From assembly GCF_041860085.1 (NCBI RefSeq), contig NZ_CP124747.1:1178001-1242000 (forward strand): a stretch of DNA of 64,000 bases, written 5' to 3'. The translations under genes were made by a program, and so were the position numbers. Shown piece after piece: positions 25,360 to 34,535 of this stretch. How positions within the stretch are numbered: position 1 is the stretch's first letter; each line of letters starts with the position of its first letter. The stretch comes from Schlesneria sp. DSM 10557. Lineage in GTDB: Bacteria; Planctomycetota; Planctomycetia; Planctomycetales; Planctomycetaceae. The notes under the pieces were generated by a model that did no database searches, was not told the DNA's origin, and worked only from the letters and a program-made list of their open reading frames with translations.

Positions 25360-27108
25360 CTAGTATTCCCACTCAACACCCAGATTGAAGTTCGAATTGA
25401 AGAAGTCCGACTTCTGACCGTTCAATTGCGGTGTCTTGGGGAACTGGTTCCAGATGATTGTATTGTGCGGTCTGTAGACTTGTCCAACATACAGGAAGGT
25501 GTATCCCGCTTGCAGTTGGGCCTTCTCGAAGACCTCCAGGCGGTTCAGATAGGGTACCAGATTGAAGACCGGGAACTTGACGTTGATCGATTGCTCGAAC
25601 ATTGGCGAAAAGTTGGTTGTCGTCTGGCTCGTGCTGAACGCCGTAAGGGTCGGGTCGTTCGGCATCTGAGGTACCGTATTGGGAGAAATGATATTGAAGG
25701 CATTCCCGATCCCATACCCCGTGATCTGACGTGAGGTCACGTTTGCCAGGGCTCCGAACTTCGTATTTCCCCACATCTGGAACTTGGCATTTTGAGGTCC
25801 CAGATCAAACCGCAACCCGATTTCAGGACCTGCCATCTGTGACAGAGTGGAGGAGACCAGATTCGAGTGAAGCACGTTCGGGTTCGAGAAGATTGCGTCC
25901 AGTGCAGATGGCGTCAGATATCCCGTCCCTGTCGTGGTTCCCCCGCCACCGCCGCCGTTATTACCACCTCCACCACCAGTTCCGCCGGATGACGGATCGT
26001 TGACTGTGTAACCCAGTCCACTGTCAGAGCCGTCAAAGCTGAAGCTTTCCCGCAAGTGCAAGTACCGGGCACCGAGCAAGGGGCGAAGCTTGACAGCGCG
26101 ACGCTCATAGATGGAATTGAAGTAATAGTCCGAGTTGGCCCCCATCAATTGCGAGTTAAACCGCAGGTACACACCCATGTCGTAGGGCTGGACCGCACCG
26201 TACTTGCCATCACCATCGGTATCTCCATCAGGACCTGTGCCGGTCGAAATGGTTCCGGTGGAGTTAGTAATCGTGCTGTTCGTTCCCGAACTGCCCAGAG
26301 GCAAACCAAACCAGGCATGCAGGTGCAACAGAGGATTGTAGTTACCACTGAACTCATTGATATCGAGCAGGGGATCAACCAGATTCCAGCTGGAGGTCGC
26401 TCGCCCCTGGACAAAGCCCGAGACCACGAACCCGGTGTCATCCGGATTGAACCAACCCCACGTGCCCCGGAACCCGCCCGAGGTCATCACGTTCGCGAGG
26501 TTGCCCGTATCCTGTGCGGCAAAAATATTAACGACAGCCGCTCCACCTGTCCCGTTGCCTCCGCCGCCGTTGCCACCGCCGCCATTGGCGTTGACGTTGC
26601 GTGAAGGACCAGTGGTAAAGACTGCCTGATTGAATTGGGTCGTCCCAAAGATCAGGTTGCCTGTCGTAGTCGTACCCGTTCCATTTTGCCCTTGAAGAGC
26701 GTCAATCGACACGGGATTGACGCCGGGGGCACCAATCAGAGTCGAGTCTCCCCCACGTGTGTGGGCAAGCAACGCTTCTGCAGAGAAATAGTAGCGACGA
26801 TTTTTCTGCAGGATTCTGTTGAACCAGAACCCATCTTCATAGGCCGTGGAATCCACGGGAGGCCCCGCGAATGGCGACACATTCGGCCATGCATTCGCAT
26901 TCGGAGGATACCCCGCAGGCTGTATCCCGGAGTAGGTTTGTGGCACCTGACCATACGCTCCCGCGAATGGCGATGGCATCATTCCCATTCCCACCTGATC
27001 CGGATTCCCATTGGTCGGCATTCCCGGTGGTTGGGCCGTAGCCGTACCAACGCCCGCCAAGGCCAAACATCCACCCATCATTACAGCAAACCAGTGCCGT
27101 GTCCGCAT
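25360..27108 (-). CDS. BBP7 family outer membrane beta-barrel protein
   Basis: 582 residues; ATG at 27108 with AGGGA 8 nt upstream. A signal peptide (about 1-26, ending ATAQ) is followed by a Pro/Gly/Met-rich linker and then a barrel-like domain starting at FWFNRILQKNRRYYFSAEAL, a typical opening of planctomycete BBP7 proteins. Features include alternating hydrophobic strands, aromatic girdles, Gly/Asn low-complexity loops at about 175-190 and 385-400 (GGGGNGGGGNGTGG-like), and a C-terminal strand ending NLGVEWEY with the terminal aromatic typical of outer-membrane barrels. Function of BBP7 proteins is unknown; they are abundant in planctomycete genomes and probably sit in the outer membrane. 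Confidence 0.85.
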   Translation of the reverse strand: MRTRHWFAVMMGGCLALAGVGTATAQPPGMPTNGNPDQVGMGMMPSPFAGAYGQVPQTYSGIQPAGYPPNANAWPNVSPFAGPPVDSTAYEDGFWFNRILQKNRRYYFSAEALLAHTRGGDSTLIGAPGVNPVSIDALQGQNGTGTTTTGNLIFGTTQFNQAVFTTGPSRNVNANGGGGNGGGGNGTGGAAVVNIFAAQDTGNLANVMTSGGFRGTWGWFNPDDTGFVVSGFVQGRATSSWNLVDPLLDINEFSGNYNPLLHLHAWFGLPLGSSGTNSTITNSTGTISTGTGPDGDTDGDGKYGAVQPYDMGVYLRFNSQLMGANSDYYFNSIYERRAVKLRPLLGARYLHLRESFSFDGSDSGLGYTVNDPSSGGTGGGGGNNGGGGGGTTTGTGYLTPSALDAIFSNPNVLHSNLVSSTLSQMAGPEIGLRFDLGPQNAKFQMWGNTKFGALANVTSRQITGYGIGNAFNIISPNTVPQMPNDPTLTAFSTSQTTTNFSPMFEQSINVKFPVFNLVPYLNRLEVFEKAQLQAGYTFLYVGQVYRPHNTIIWNQFPKTPQLNGQKSDFFNSNFNLGVEWEY

Positions 27109-27554
27109 CAGTCGTTCCCTGACTATGAACGCCGTGAACTCGGAACGTTCGCGAGTCTCGTCTCAGCTCCGAGAAGCCCGTTCTCCGCTCCCCAACGCAA
27201 CGATAACTCAACGGGCGCAGCATTCTGCGCCTAGCGGAAGTATCGGCGCAGTCGTGTGGTAAACTGTACCGAACATTCGGATCGTATTGAAAATTCCACT
27301 TTTTCGGCTCTGGATCGCCCCCATCGGCAGAACCCGCCGAACCTCCGGCTCCTCCACGTCCCGCCCCCGCAGCGAAACGGACTTACTTGAGAAGCGGGAT
27401 AAGGAGACCGATCGCGGGCGCGAAATCACGCTGCGAGCAGAGTCAAGCAGCCTTTCAGCAAGGGAATTCCGAACCCATTTGATCAATCTGCGGACGAATC
27501 CTGCACAGCAGCCCCCCGCATTCACTGAGAGCTCCGTACAAACGGGCCTGCTTC
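27109..27554. other. Intergenic region, no gene seen
   Basis: 446 bp between the glycosyltransferase stop and the BBP7 start, both on the minus strand. It should hold the BBP7 promoter and the 3' end of the glycosyltransferase transcript. No coding or RNA signal was recognised. Confidence 0.5.
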
Positions 27555-28829
27555 CTATCGCAGGTGGCTGAAGAGCGTTCTGGTGGCATTTGCCAGCGAA
27601 GTCAGATCATGCTTCGAACGGACACCCTCATACCCGGCCCGCGCGAGACGCTGCCGCAAGCTGGAATCTCGCAAAATCTGCTGAAGCAGTTCGGCAAGCG
27701 ATTCGGTGCTGCCATTACGGGACAAGAGTCCCCCCCCAGTGGAATCAATCAGTTCGGGAAACGCAGCATGATCTGGCAGAACGACGGGAATTCCGTTCGC
27801 CCAGGCCTCCAGCACGTAAAGCCCCTTTGGTTCCTGGAAGCGTGCTGGCACGCTGAAGACATCCACCGATTTCATGAATTCGACTTTTTCCGCATGAGTC
27901 GCGGGACTCCCCACATACTCAAAGGCATCCCCGAGGGGTCTGGCCATTTCGACGACGGATTCAAAGTAGGACTGGTTCTGCGCCCCGAGATAGCCACCCG
28001 CTTTTAGCCGAATGCCCGGGATCTTCTGTTTCAGCCGAAGCACGCTTTCCACCAGCAGATCGAGTCCTTTTTCAGGACAAATACGGGCGAAATAGCCAAC
28101 TGTGGGTGCGGTCCCCACAACCTCTTTGGGCCGTCCATCATGCTTGGCACAGTCAATTGTCAGAGGGAATTCCAGAAACTTGCCGGGGGCCAGCGACAAA
28201 TAGCGAGACATGTAGTCTCGATAGAACTTGCTGTGGACAATGTAGCCGTCGAACTCGGCCGCGCGTTCCGTCAAACGCTTCATGACCGTTGTCCGGTAGG
28301 GTTCGACTAAACCATCGAGAAAAACGTCGTCACCTTGCAATACACAGTAGACCGGGCCCGCATACCGTTTGCGCAATTCGCGCAAGGCACCTGAAAGCAA
28401 TGCGTTGCTGAAACAGACGACATCCGGCTTCAGCGCCGCCACGAAATCGGCCAGCTCTTCCCCCGACTTGCGATGCGGTCCCAGTTCGCCATGAACCATT
28501 GATGCCGTCAGACTGCCCAATTTGGCGGCGTCAGTCTCGACTGCACCGCGAGTCGCCCTGCGGATGATCGCGGGGGAATCGAGCCAGCGTGTCAGAAAGC
28601 GGGGTAGCCTTCGCCAGAATCCAAACTGATCGTTGAGGTAAGTGTTAATCCCGCCGAAAAAAATAGGGGACGACGTCTGGTCCTCTTCATCGACGCGAAT
28701 CGGCGTGTAAAGCGGGATCAGCGAAACCTCGATACCGGCCTGGTGCAACGCGCGAGCCCATGTGTTGTCGTGCATGCACGAGCCGCAGAACATTCCCGCG
28801 CCGCCCGCGGTGATTATCGCCAAATGCAT
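27555..28829 (-). CDS. Glycosyltransferase family 4 protein
   Basis: 424 residues. The N-terminal Rossmann half starts with LAIITAGGAGMFCGSCMHDN, a GT-B opening with a Gly-rich loop and the CGSC variant seen in a bacterial GT4 subgroup. The C-terminal half has the GT4 donor-binding pattern: VGYFARICPEKGLDLLVES (about 245-263), FSVPARFQEPKGLYVLEAWA with the E-x7-E motif, and GIPVVLPDHAAFPELI. It transfers a sugar from an activated nucleotide donor to an unknown acceptor, probably in envelope polysaccharide or glycolipid synthesis; predicted cytoplasmic or membrane-peripheral. No other carbohydrate gene adjoins it. No strong ribosome site precedes the ATG. Confidence 0.88.
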   Translation of the reverse strand: MHLAIITAGGAGMFCGSCMHDNTWARALHQAGIEVSLIPLYTPIRVDEEDQTSSPIFFGGINTYLNDQFGFWRRLPRFLTRWLDSPAIIRRATRGAVETDAAKLGSLTASMVHGELGPHRKSGEELADFVAALKPDVVCFSNALLSGALRELRKRYAGPVYCVLQGDDVFLDGLVEPYRTTVMKRLTERAAEFDGYIVHSKFYRDYMSRYLSLAPGKFLEFPLTIDCAKHDGRPKEVVGTAPTVGYFARICPEKGLDLLVESVLRLKQKIPGIRLKAGGYLGAQNQSYFESVVEMARPLGDAFEYVGSPATHAEKVEFMKSVDVFSVPARFQEPKGLYVLEAWANGIPVVLPDHAAFPELIDSTGGGLLSRNGSTESLAELLQQILRDSSLRQRLARAGYEGVRSKHDLTSLANATRTLFSHLR

Positions 28830-29164
28830 TTCAGACGTTACTCGACAAGTCCCATGGTGCTTTCAAGACTTGAACGAGATTAAGTTGTCTTCGGTCAAAA
28901 AACCACCCGGTGTGCTCTGGTTTCAGAAACCGCTGAGAATCCGCTCCATGGCGACGGATCGATGGGCTCTCGGCCGTTTCTGTCGCTGTTCTCGCACTGC
29001 CCCAGATTCAGTCTGAATTCAGCGTGATGTGAAGAAGAGCTTTGACTCAGATTGATCCGCCAGAACTCCGACGCAACTTTGTTCCCCGTTCGTTCCGAGG
29101 TGGCGACAAGTCGAGTGCAATAACTACGAGAAGTCTGTCTGATCAATTCCTACAGCACGTCGTA
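28830..29164. other. Intergenic region with a weak terminator-like element
   Basis: 335 bp between the start of the glycosyltransferase and the stop of the DUF1559 gene (both minus). Around 28895-28923 the minus strand reads AACCA...TGGTTTTTT, a short stem followed by a T-run, a possible weak terminator for the pseudopilin cluster. Nothing else recognised. Confidence 0.35.
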
Positions 29165-30256
29165 TCAAAATTCTTTCAGCATTTCTCCGTCGGCACGATG
29201 TGCGAGATTGCGCAACAGGTCCGGCGAGATATTCTGACTGATGAAACGGACGGAGCCGTCCCCCAGTACAAAGTGACCCCCACCTGTATGGAAGCTGCTC
29301 GGCCCCCCCACAGTTTCCCGTCCCCTTTCCAGATCGCGCAACTCCTGCCGGATATCTCCCCCGTTGACATTGCTTTGTGTAACAGGGTGAAGTTCGAACA
29401 AAACGCCCGGCCCTGGAATCGTCTCGGCAGCAACCGTCCCCTCGGGATCTGCGTCTGACTCGTCTTCCTTGGCGTCTTCGGGATTGACGGGTCCGCCAGC
29501 ACCGGCGCTAGTCGGAGCGATTCGTACCGCATTCCGTAAAGAAGACTTTGTGCCGGAAATCCATCCCAGGTCACTTCCTGAATTCAAACGAGTCTCCATC
29601 ACGAAGATCGTATTCGAACTCCCGTCGCGAATTTGCTCATAGCGAATGGAGCTATTCAAAAACAGGACGCCGTTTTGGTTGACATCGATGGGAGTCTCAA
29701 AATCGTTATGAACACCGCAGTAGCTGGTCAGCGCCGTTGTCGCCCCCCCGCCGGTGCCAGGATCCGAAGGGCAGATAAAAGTGCTGATCCGCTGCTGCCG
29801 TACGGGAACATTGGCCGGGTCATAAACCGATTTGGTGAAGTCGATGTGACCATAGACATTCTGCTGCTCGATGTACGGAAGAATCTGAGTCATCCAACTC
29901 ATGTGATACCCCCCATTCTCCTTCGACATGATCGGCCCCGAGTCATTCTGTGTTCCGGGAGGGAGAACATCATGAGCCATCATGTAGTTCGTCAAGGCGA
30001 GACCGATCTGCATCATGTTGTTCTTACACTGCGTCCGCCGAGCTGCTTCCCGGGCCTGCTGGACTGCCGGCAGGAGAAGCGCGATGAGTACCGCGATGAT
30101 GGCGATCACCACCAGCAGTTCGATGAGTGTAAAGCCTCGGCCCCGCGCTGTCCGAGCCTGAGGCCTCCGCGAAAGAGGGGGTCTCGACGCCTGGGAAGAC
30201 GTGACATGCTTGTCGCCTGAATGAGCTGCTTTCTGGTGCAGGTGTATGCCGTTCAT
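29165..30256 (-). CDS. DUF1559 prepilin-type protein
   Basis: 363 residues; ATG 30256 with AGGAAAT upstream. After a basic leader of about 40 residues comes the type IV prepilin signal GFTLIELLVVIAIIAVLIAL, cleaved before Phe by a prepilin peptidase. The DUF1559 body follows (ARRTQCKNNMMQIGLALTNY), and the family ending FHTGGGHFVLGDGSVRF, the H-X9-DG motif. Residues 245-275 carry an acidic insert. DUF1559 proteins occur by the dozen in planctomycete genomes and resemble major pseudopilins; their assembly and role are unknown. It lies 54 bp downstream of three pseudopilin-like genes and two GspF genes, all on the minus strand, and is likely part of that set. Confidence 0.93.
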   Translation of the reverse strand: MNGIHLHQKAAHSGDKHVTSSQASRPPLSRRPQARTARGRGFTLIELLVVIAIIAVLIALLLPAVQQAREAARRTQCKNNMMQIGLALTNYMMAHDVLPPGTQNDSGPIMSKENGGYHMSWMTQILPYIEQQNVYGHIDFTKSVYDPANVPVRQQRISTFICPSDPGTGGGATTALTSYCGVHNDFETPIDVNQNGVLFLNSSIRYEQIRDGSSNTIFVMETRLNSGSDLGWISGTKSSLRNAVRIAPTSAGAGGPVNPEDAKEDESDADPEGTVAAETIPGPGVLFELHPVTQSNVNGGDIRQELRDLERGRETVGGPSSFHTGGGHFVLGDGSVRFISQNISPDLLRNLAHRADGEMLKEF

Positions 30257-30310
30257 CGTGTTGATTTCCTGATGAGAGATGACAATCGCGGACGAAATAT
30301 CGCTAATGAA

Positions 30311-30730
30311 TCAAGGAATGTTTCGCTTTCTGACGATGCGGACTCGATCGGGGTGATCCACTGGGTAATCTGCCGTGGCCGTCACGGCACGCAGTCCGGA
30401 TTCCTCGGAATCGGCTGCCACAGTGATTCTCACCATGGCGGTTCGTCCTGGCGCGAGTTGCTTTTCTTGGAGGGCCCATTCTTCCCCCGTCCATTCCGGA
30501 TTGTTCTGCAACTGCAAGAGAGCCCGTTGATAGCCCGCATCGGCCAGAAGGCTCGCCTGAATCCGGTATTCCTCCCGTTTCAGTTGTCGATGAGATAACG
30601 CCGCCGTTCGTAACAGCGCGGCGATGATGAGTGACGAAAGGAGCAGCGCCATCAACGCGATTAACATGGCCGCGCCGCGACGGGCCCGCCCCCCTGGCGG
30701 GGCACTCTGACGTGAAGGCTTTCGTATCAT
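30311..30730 (-). CDS. PilX/GspK-like type IV pilus or type II secretion minor protein
   Basis: 139 residues. An Arg-rich leader (RARRGAAMLIALMALLLSSL) leads into one hydrophobic helix with no GFTLIE motif; the sequence around RRGAAMLIAL resembles GspK/PilX class proteins, which begin RGxALLxAL or similar. The remainder is a short helical and strand region with QASLLADAGYQRALLQL, matching the common PilX helix 'A x AG ... A'. Its ATG overlaps the stop of the upstream gene by 4 nt (30727-30730), so it is coupled to it. Likely a minor pseudopilin; its assignment rests on position and the hydrophobic start and is moderate. Confidence 0.65.
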   Translation of the reverse strand: MIRKPSRQSAPPGGRARRGAAMLIALMALLLSSLIIAALLRTAALSHRQLKREEYRIQASLLADAGYQRALLQLQNNPEWTGEEWALQEKQLAPGRTAMVRITVAADSEESGLRAVTATADYPVDHPDRVRIVRKRNIP

Positions 30731-31506
30731 TCCTGTTCCTCCTTCACTGACGCGTCGGCGTCGGAATCCCCTGACCGCGCAGGTGGTTCATCGCCCGTCG
30801 TCGCTGCCTCATCAGAAGCTCGCTGCCCGCTCAAATCCTGAGCTGGCGATGGCTTTGAGAGATAGGCCTCGATATTCAGTTGACGCAGTGGAGCGTACTC
30901 GTGGCGTTTCCCCAGTGGACTCGCAGCGGGACGCCGTATCGAAAGCACTCGTCGCTGCGCCTCATCACCCTCGCCAGAAACAAAAGTGATCTCACAGTCG
31001 GGCAGTACGAAATCGTCTCGGGCGACAACGGCACCTTGATCCCGCGTGAGCCGTGTTACCCCTTGATCCGTCACGACGTACCGGACCGATACGCCTGCAT
31101 CCCGGCCCATCGATCGAGGCTGAAGTGTCAGTTCCGTCTCTTCCACAACGATCCCTTCGGTTGCCTGATGAATGTCATCCCGAAACAGGATCGCCAGTCG
31201 AGATATGGTTCGCTCTGTGACAAACCCCTGCAAGACCGCTTTGTCCATTCTCAGCAGAAGATTGAAGGTGACCCCCATGATCCCGAACAGCGTCGTCAAC
31301 ATGCTGATCACAACAACCATCTCAATGAGCGTATATCCACATCGCCGGCTGTGCTTCGCTGTTGATCGTCCAAACCGGGACTGTCTCTTTCGAACAGGGC
31401 AGCGCTGCGTCGACAAAGGGGGGGGGCATAAGTCTCTGCGGGTTCCCTGGCACTCGCGGCAAGTGAAACCGGACTGACCTGACTCCAACCGAGTGTCATG
31501 CACCAT
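30727..31506 (-). CDS. Prepilin-type GspJ/PulJ-like protein
   Basis: 259 residues from ATG 31506, which shares one base with the stop of the upstream gene (TGATG); a GTG at 31509 is possible. A leader of about 55 mostly polar residues with several Cys precedes the prepilin motif RRCGYTLIEMVVVISMLTTL, with Tyr in place of Phe after Gly. The next 130 residues (LLLRMDKAVLQGF, LAILFRDDIHQAT) match the minor pseudopilin GspJ pattern. The C-terminal 45 residues are Ser/Asp/Glu-rich and probably disordered. It is coupled on both sides to other pseudopilin genes. The long leader might mean a later start, but no better ATG is visible. Confidence 0.75.
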   Translation of the reverse strand: MVHDTRLESGQSGFTCRECQGTRRDLCPPPLSTQRCPVRKRQSRFGRSTAKHSRRCGYTLIEMVVVISMLTTLFGIMGVTFNLLLRMDKAVLQGFVTERTISRLAILFRDDIHQATEGIVVEETELTLQPRSMGRDAGVSVRYVVTDQGVTRLTRDQGAVVARDDFVLPDCEITFVSGEGDEAQRRVLSIRRPAASPLGKRHEYAPLRQLNIEAYLSKPSPAQDLSGQRASDEAATTGDEPPARSGDSDADASVKEEQE

Positions 31507-31976
31507 CACCGCACCTCGTCGATCTGGTAACGCCAGGTAGAGAGTTTTAACGGTTGGACATATTCCCCGGTCTTGTTCTTCCAGCGAACTGACGCAACGA
31601 TCTGACGTGCCTGAGCTTCTCCAGCCACCTCATGAACCGAAACTTGTTGCTCCAGTCCCGGCAGGATGAGACGAAGTTCTTCTTCAGCATCCTGAAGCGG
31701 CACTTCGCCTGGTGTGAGCTTTGACCATTCCTGCTGCGTGGTTCGTTCGAGCAAGTTCGCCGCATGTTGCAGGGCGAATTGGCGTTGTTCTGTCGACCGA
31801 CGCTCGTGTGCGACCACCTGCAGCATCGGTATGGTGGTCGTAAACACCAATACCATCAAGAGGCAAGTCCCGGCCATTTCGGTCAAGGTGAATCCCTTGC
31901 GCTCAGACACGGGAATACACCATCGACTCGGTGGGCCGCTTTGGAAACCGGAAGTTGTGTATGTCTTTTGAAACAT
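31506..31976 (-). CDS. Prepilin-type GspI/PilV-like protein
   Basis: 156 residues from ATG 31976; a TTG at 32012 is the alternative. The leader of about 26 residues ends with RKGFTLTEMAGTCLLMVLVF, a class III prepilin signal with Glu5. The mature part continues as a helix (HAANLLERTTQQEWSKL) and a short strand domain with RQIVASVRWKN, as in GspI/PilV minor pseudopilins, whose length is about 120-180 residues. The stop overlaps the next gene start by one base. It is the first of three coupled pseudopilin genes after two GspF genes. Confidence 0.75.
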   Translation of the reverse strand: MFQKTYTTSGFQSGPPSRWCIPVSERKGFTLTEMAGTCLLMVLVFTTTIPMLQVVAHERRSTEQRQFALQHAANLLERTTQQEWSKLTPGEVPLQDAEEELRLILPGLEQQVSVHEVAGEAQARQIVASVRWKNKTGEYVQPLKLSTWRYQIDEVR

Positions 31977-32022
31977 TCCAAACGGACTTTCATGACGCGG
32001 GAACGGTGCCAAGCCGCTTCGA

Positions 32023-33327
32023 CTAGCTCAGATCATTGAGAAGCTTGATCAAAGGAAGGAAGATGCAGATCACGACCATCGCTACGCTCAATGCGACAGC
32101 CAAGAGGACAATGGGCCGTAATATTTCGGTCAATGCTGCCAGGCGAAACGCCGTACGCTGTTCCATCTGACTCGCCACCATGTCCATGGCCCAGGAAAGA
32201 TTCCCCGAGTTCTCGGCGGTTTCAAGAACAACAGCTTCTGAGTAGGTGACGATTCCGGCCCTCTGCAGGGTCTGCCACTGGGGGGCTCCCTCCTGGAGGG
32301 TATCGATTGCCCACGCCAGTCTCTGACGAAGTCGTAGCGGTCCCGGGTGCTTGGCGATGGAGTGCAAGGCTTTATCGAGGGGGGTTCCCTGATTCACGCA
32401 CAGGGCGGCCGCGCGTAAGACATCGGGGCTATGCCATCTGATAAACCAGTGCCCGAGAAGTGATTGGAGGACAACTCGCCAGCCGTAATACTGTCCCACA
32501 CAGGACAAGATGAGAATTCCAAGTGGAACATAAAACAAAGGCGCCAGATACAGATACCAGTAATCGCTGACCGTACGCGAGATCTGGATGAGCAGCACGG
32601 TCGGCGTCGGAAGTTCTGTTCCAAAATCCGCGAAAATTCTCCCAAACTTTGGAATGACCTGGTACATCAGGAAGGCCACAATCAGACACGTAATCGGCAC
32701 AATGAGGGAGGGATAAATCATGGCACTGGCGATGTTCCCTGCTTCGTCCTCATCGTCAGTCAATTCTTTTGTAACTCGCACAGCAGTCGCACGCAGCGTG
32801 TCGTGCAAGGTCGCCGAAGTCACTCCACAGTGAATCTGCAATGCGGCCGACCGTGGCAACAGACCTTGGGGAACTGCCAGTTCCGTAAGCGGAATTCCTT
32901 CGCGCAGCCGATTCGTCAGATCCATCAGAATTCGATGGCGCCGTCCGTCGGTCCCCTTGGCATAAGCCTCGATCTCGTCGGCGAGGGGTCGGCCAGACCG
33001 CACCGCAAGAGCCAGCAACCACAGAAACTCAACCTGATTGGCTCGCGCCCTTGCACTCGCCACACGGAGGTCAGTCGTGATCAGCGACACGCAAACGACC
33101 AGGCCAATCAGCAGGCCGAAGAAGCCAATTGCGTACCCCGCGAAGGTGAGGAAGACCAGACCGCCGATGGCGATCGCCATCAAAACATAACTCAACTGGT
33201 TCAGCATGCTGCGGCGGGCCGCACTGGCGCGGCCCTCGGGCTGAACGGCTGAGATGACGCGTACGACGATACTGGCGAACAGCAAAGCAAATGGCCCGCT
33301 TATCAGCCCTATTTGTGTGCCGTCCAT
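32023..33327 (-). CDS. GspF/PilC family type II secretion/type IV pilus platform protein (second copy)
   Basis: 434 residues; ATG 33327 with GGAGG about 6 nt upstream. Two GspF repeats are visible: about 95-215 (FLWLLALAVRSGRPLADEIE ... IHCGVTSATLHDTL) and about 310-425 (DVLRAAALCVNQGTPLDKAL ... LETAENSGNLSWAMDMVA). Membrane helices occur near 10-28, 45-90, 205-230, 265-290 and 405-430. The N-terminal helices before repeat 1 are an addition to the usual three-helix GspF topology. The protein would form the inner-membrane platform for pseudopilus assembly. It lies 12 bp after another GspF gene; no GspE ATPase or GspD secretin is in the window, so those must be encoded elsewhere. Confidence 0.88.
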   Translation of the reverse strand: MDGTQIGLISGPFALLFASIVVRVISAVQPEGRASAARRSMLNQLSYVLMAIAIGGLVFLTFAGYAIGFFGLLIGLVVCVSLITTDLRVASARARANQVEFLWLLALAVRSGRPLADEIEAYAKGTDGRRHRILMDLTNRLREGIPLTELAVPQGLLPRSAALQIHCGVTSATLHDTLRATAVRVTKELTDDEDEAGNIASAMIYPSLIVPITCLIVAFLMYQVIPKFGRIFADFGTELPTPTVLLIQISRTVSDYWYLYLAPLFYVPLGILILSCVGQYYGWRVVLQSLLGHWFIRWHSPDVLRAAALCVNQGTPLDKALHSIAKHPGPLRLRQRLAWAIDTLQEGAPQWQTLQRAGIVTYSEAVVLETAENSGNLSWAMDMVASQMEQRTAFRLAALTEILRPIVLLAVALSVAMVVICIFLPLIKLLNDLS

Positions 33328-33339
33328 CGTTGCCTCCAG

Positions 33340-34398
33340 CTAAGCGAGAGCATTCAAGAGTTTGATCAAAGGGATAAAGATGGCGGCGACGGTCATTCCT
33401 GCCAGTCCCAGCACCGACAGCACCACGACGGGCTCAAAGATGGAATTCAGCGTGCGGCAAGCGACCCGGCACCTCACTGCAAATAAATCTGACAGGCTAT
33501 GGAGCGCATCAACGACGGTCCGCTGCGAGCCCACATGCCGAAAGACCTGACTCAATGCGTTGGGAAGTCCTGCCGCCAGGGCTGCGTCGTCTGGTGAGAC
33601 GCCGCCTTCAATATCGACTGCGACCAGCCGCGCTCGTCTGGAGACCCACTCGTCATTATTGGCATCCGCCGCGTGGCGAAGTGCACTCGAGAATGGCAGG
33701 TTCGCTTCGACCAGAATTCCCATGACCCGGCAAAACTCTGACAGTGCTGCAAGCCTGAAGACGCTCCCCAGCAGCGGAATCGAAGTCAGCCAGTTTCTTG
33801 AAAACCAGCGTCTCCCCGTTGCCGAAATCACAGCGAGACCAAATAAGATCAATGGAACCGCGCTAGCGACCAGAACCCAGCCTGCTCTCCTCATGAATTT
33901 GGAGAAGTTCAGTAGAGCAACGGTCAAGCCGGGCAACTCAATACCAAAGTCACCAAAGATTCCCTCAAACGCGGGAATGACCGATAAGAGAATGAACGCA
34001 CTCACACAGCAGGCAAAACAGATCAGGAATGCGGGGTACGCCAGCGAAGCCCAGATCTCTTGCCGTAGCCACATTGCCTGCTGTGATTGATCAACACTGT
34101 ATTGCATCACAGCGTCCAGCCGGCCCGACTTCATTCCCGCTTCGACCAGAGCCGTCATTGTGCGTGGCAAGCGCCCGGTCGAGTGCCGCATCGCGTCCGC
34201 CAGGGGGACTCCCCTTTCCAGTTGCTCGCTCAACTCGACCAGTGCGCGTCGCGTTGACCGCGATCGCGTCTGTTCCGCCAAAGCACGCAGTCCAGACTCA
34301 AGGGGCAGGCCCGCATGAATCGTGTGATTCACATGAGCGGCCACGGGAAGTGATTCCAGTCGCCCCGGCGGATTGGGGAGAGTGCCGTGATTCGCCAT
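33340..34398 (-). CDS. GspF/PilC family type II secretion/type IV pilus platform protein (first copy)
   Basis: 352 residues from ATG 34398; a GTG at 34437 would add 13 residues. The N-terminal GspF repeat begins at about 25 (VNHTIHAGLPLESGLRALAE) with LVEAGMKSGRLDAVMQ; a second repeat at about 225-330 has FCRVMGILVEANLPFSSALR and HVGSQRTVVDALHSL. Helices lie near 130-155, 180-205 and 325-350. The C-terminal FIPLIKLLNALA closely matches that of the neighbouring copy (FLPLIKLLNDLS), which suggests an old duplication. It is the first gene of the minus-strand pseudopilin cluster. Confidence 0.87.
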   Translation of the reverse strand: MANHGTLPNPPGRLESLPVAAHVNHTIHAGLPLESGLRALAEQTRSRSTRRALVELSEQLERGVPLADAMRHSTGRLPRTMTALVEAGMKSGRLDAVMQYSVDQSQQAMWLRQEIWASLAYPAFLICFACCVSAFILLSVIPAFEGIFGDFGIELPGLTVALLNFSKFMRRAGWVLVASAVPLILFGLAVISATGRRWFSRNWLTSIPLLGSVFRLAALSEFCRVMGILVEANLPFSSALRHAADANNDEWVSRRARLVAVDIEGGVSPDDAALAAGLPNALSQVFRHVGSQRTVVDALHSLSDLFAVRCRVACRTLNSIFEPVVVLSVLGLAGMTVAAIFIPLIKLLNALA

Positions 34399-34535
34399 GG
34401 GAGTACTCAACGTAAAAGTCCCCACAAGACCGATCACGAGCTGGCCGTCTGTCAGCGTGATCGGTCGTACTGATAAGCCGGAACGCTTGAGTCACAGTTT
34501 TGTCGCGGGGGGTCCTTATGATCCGCTGCAAGCAT

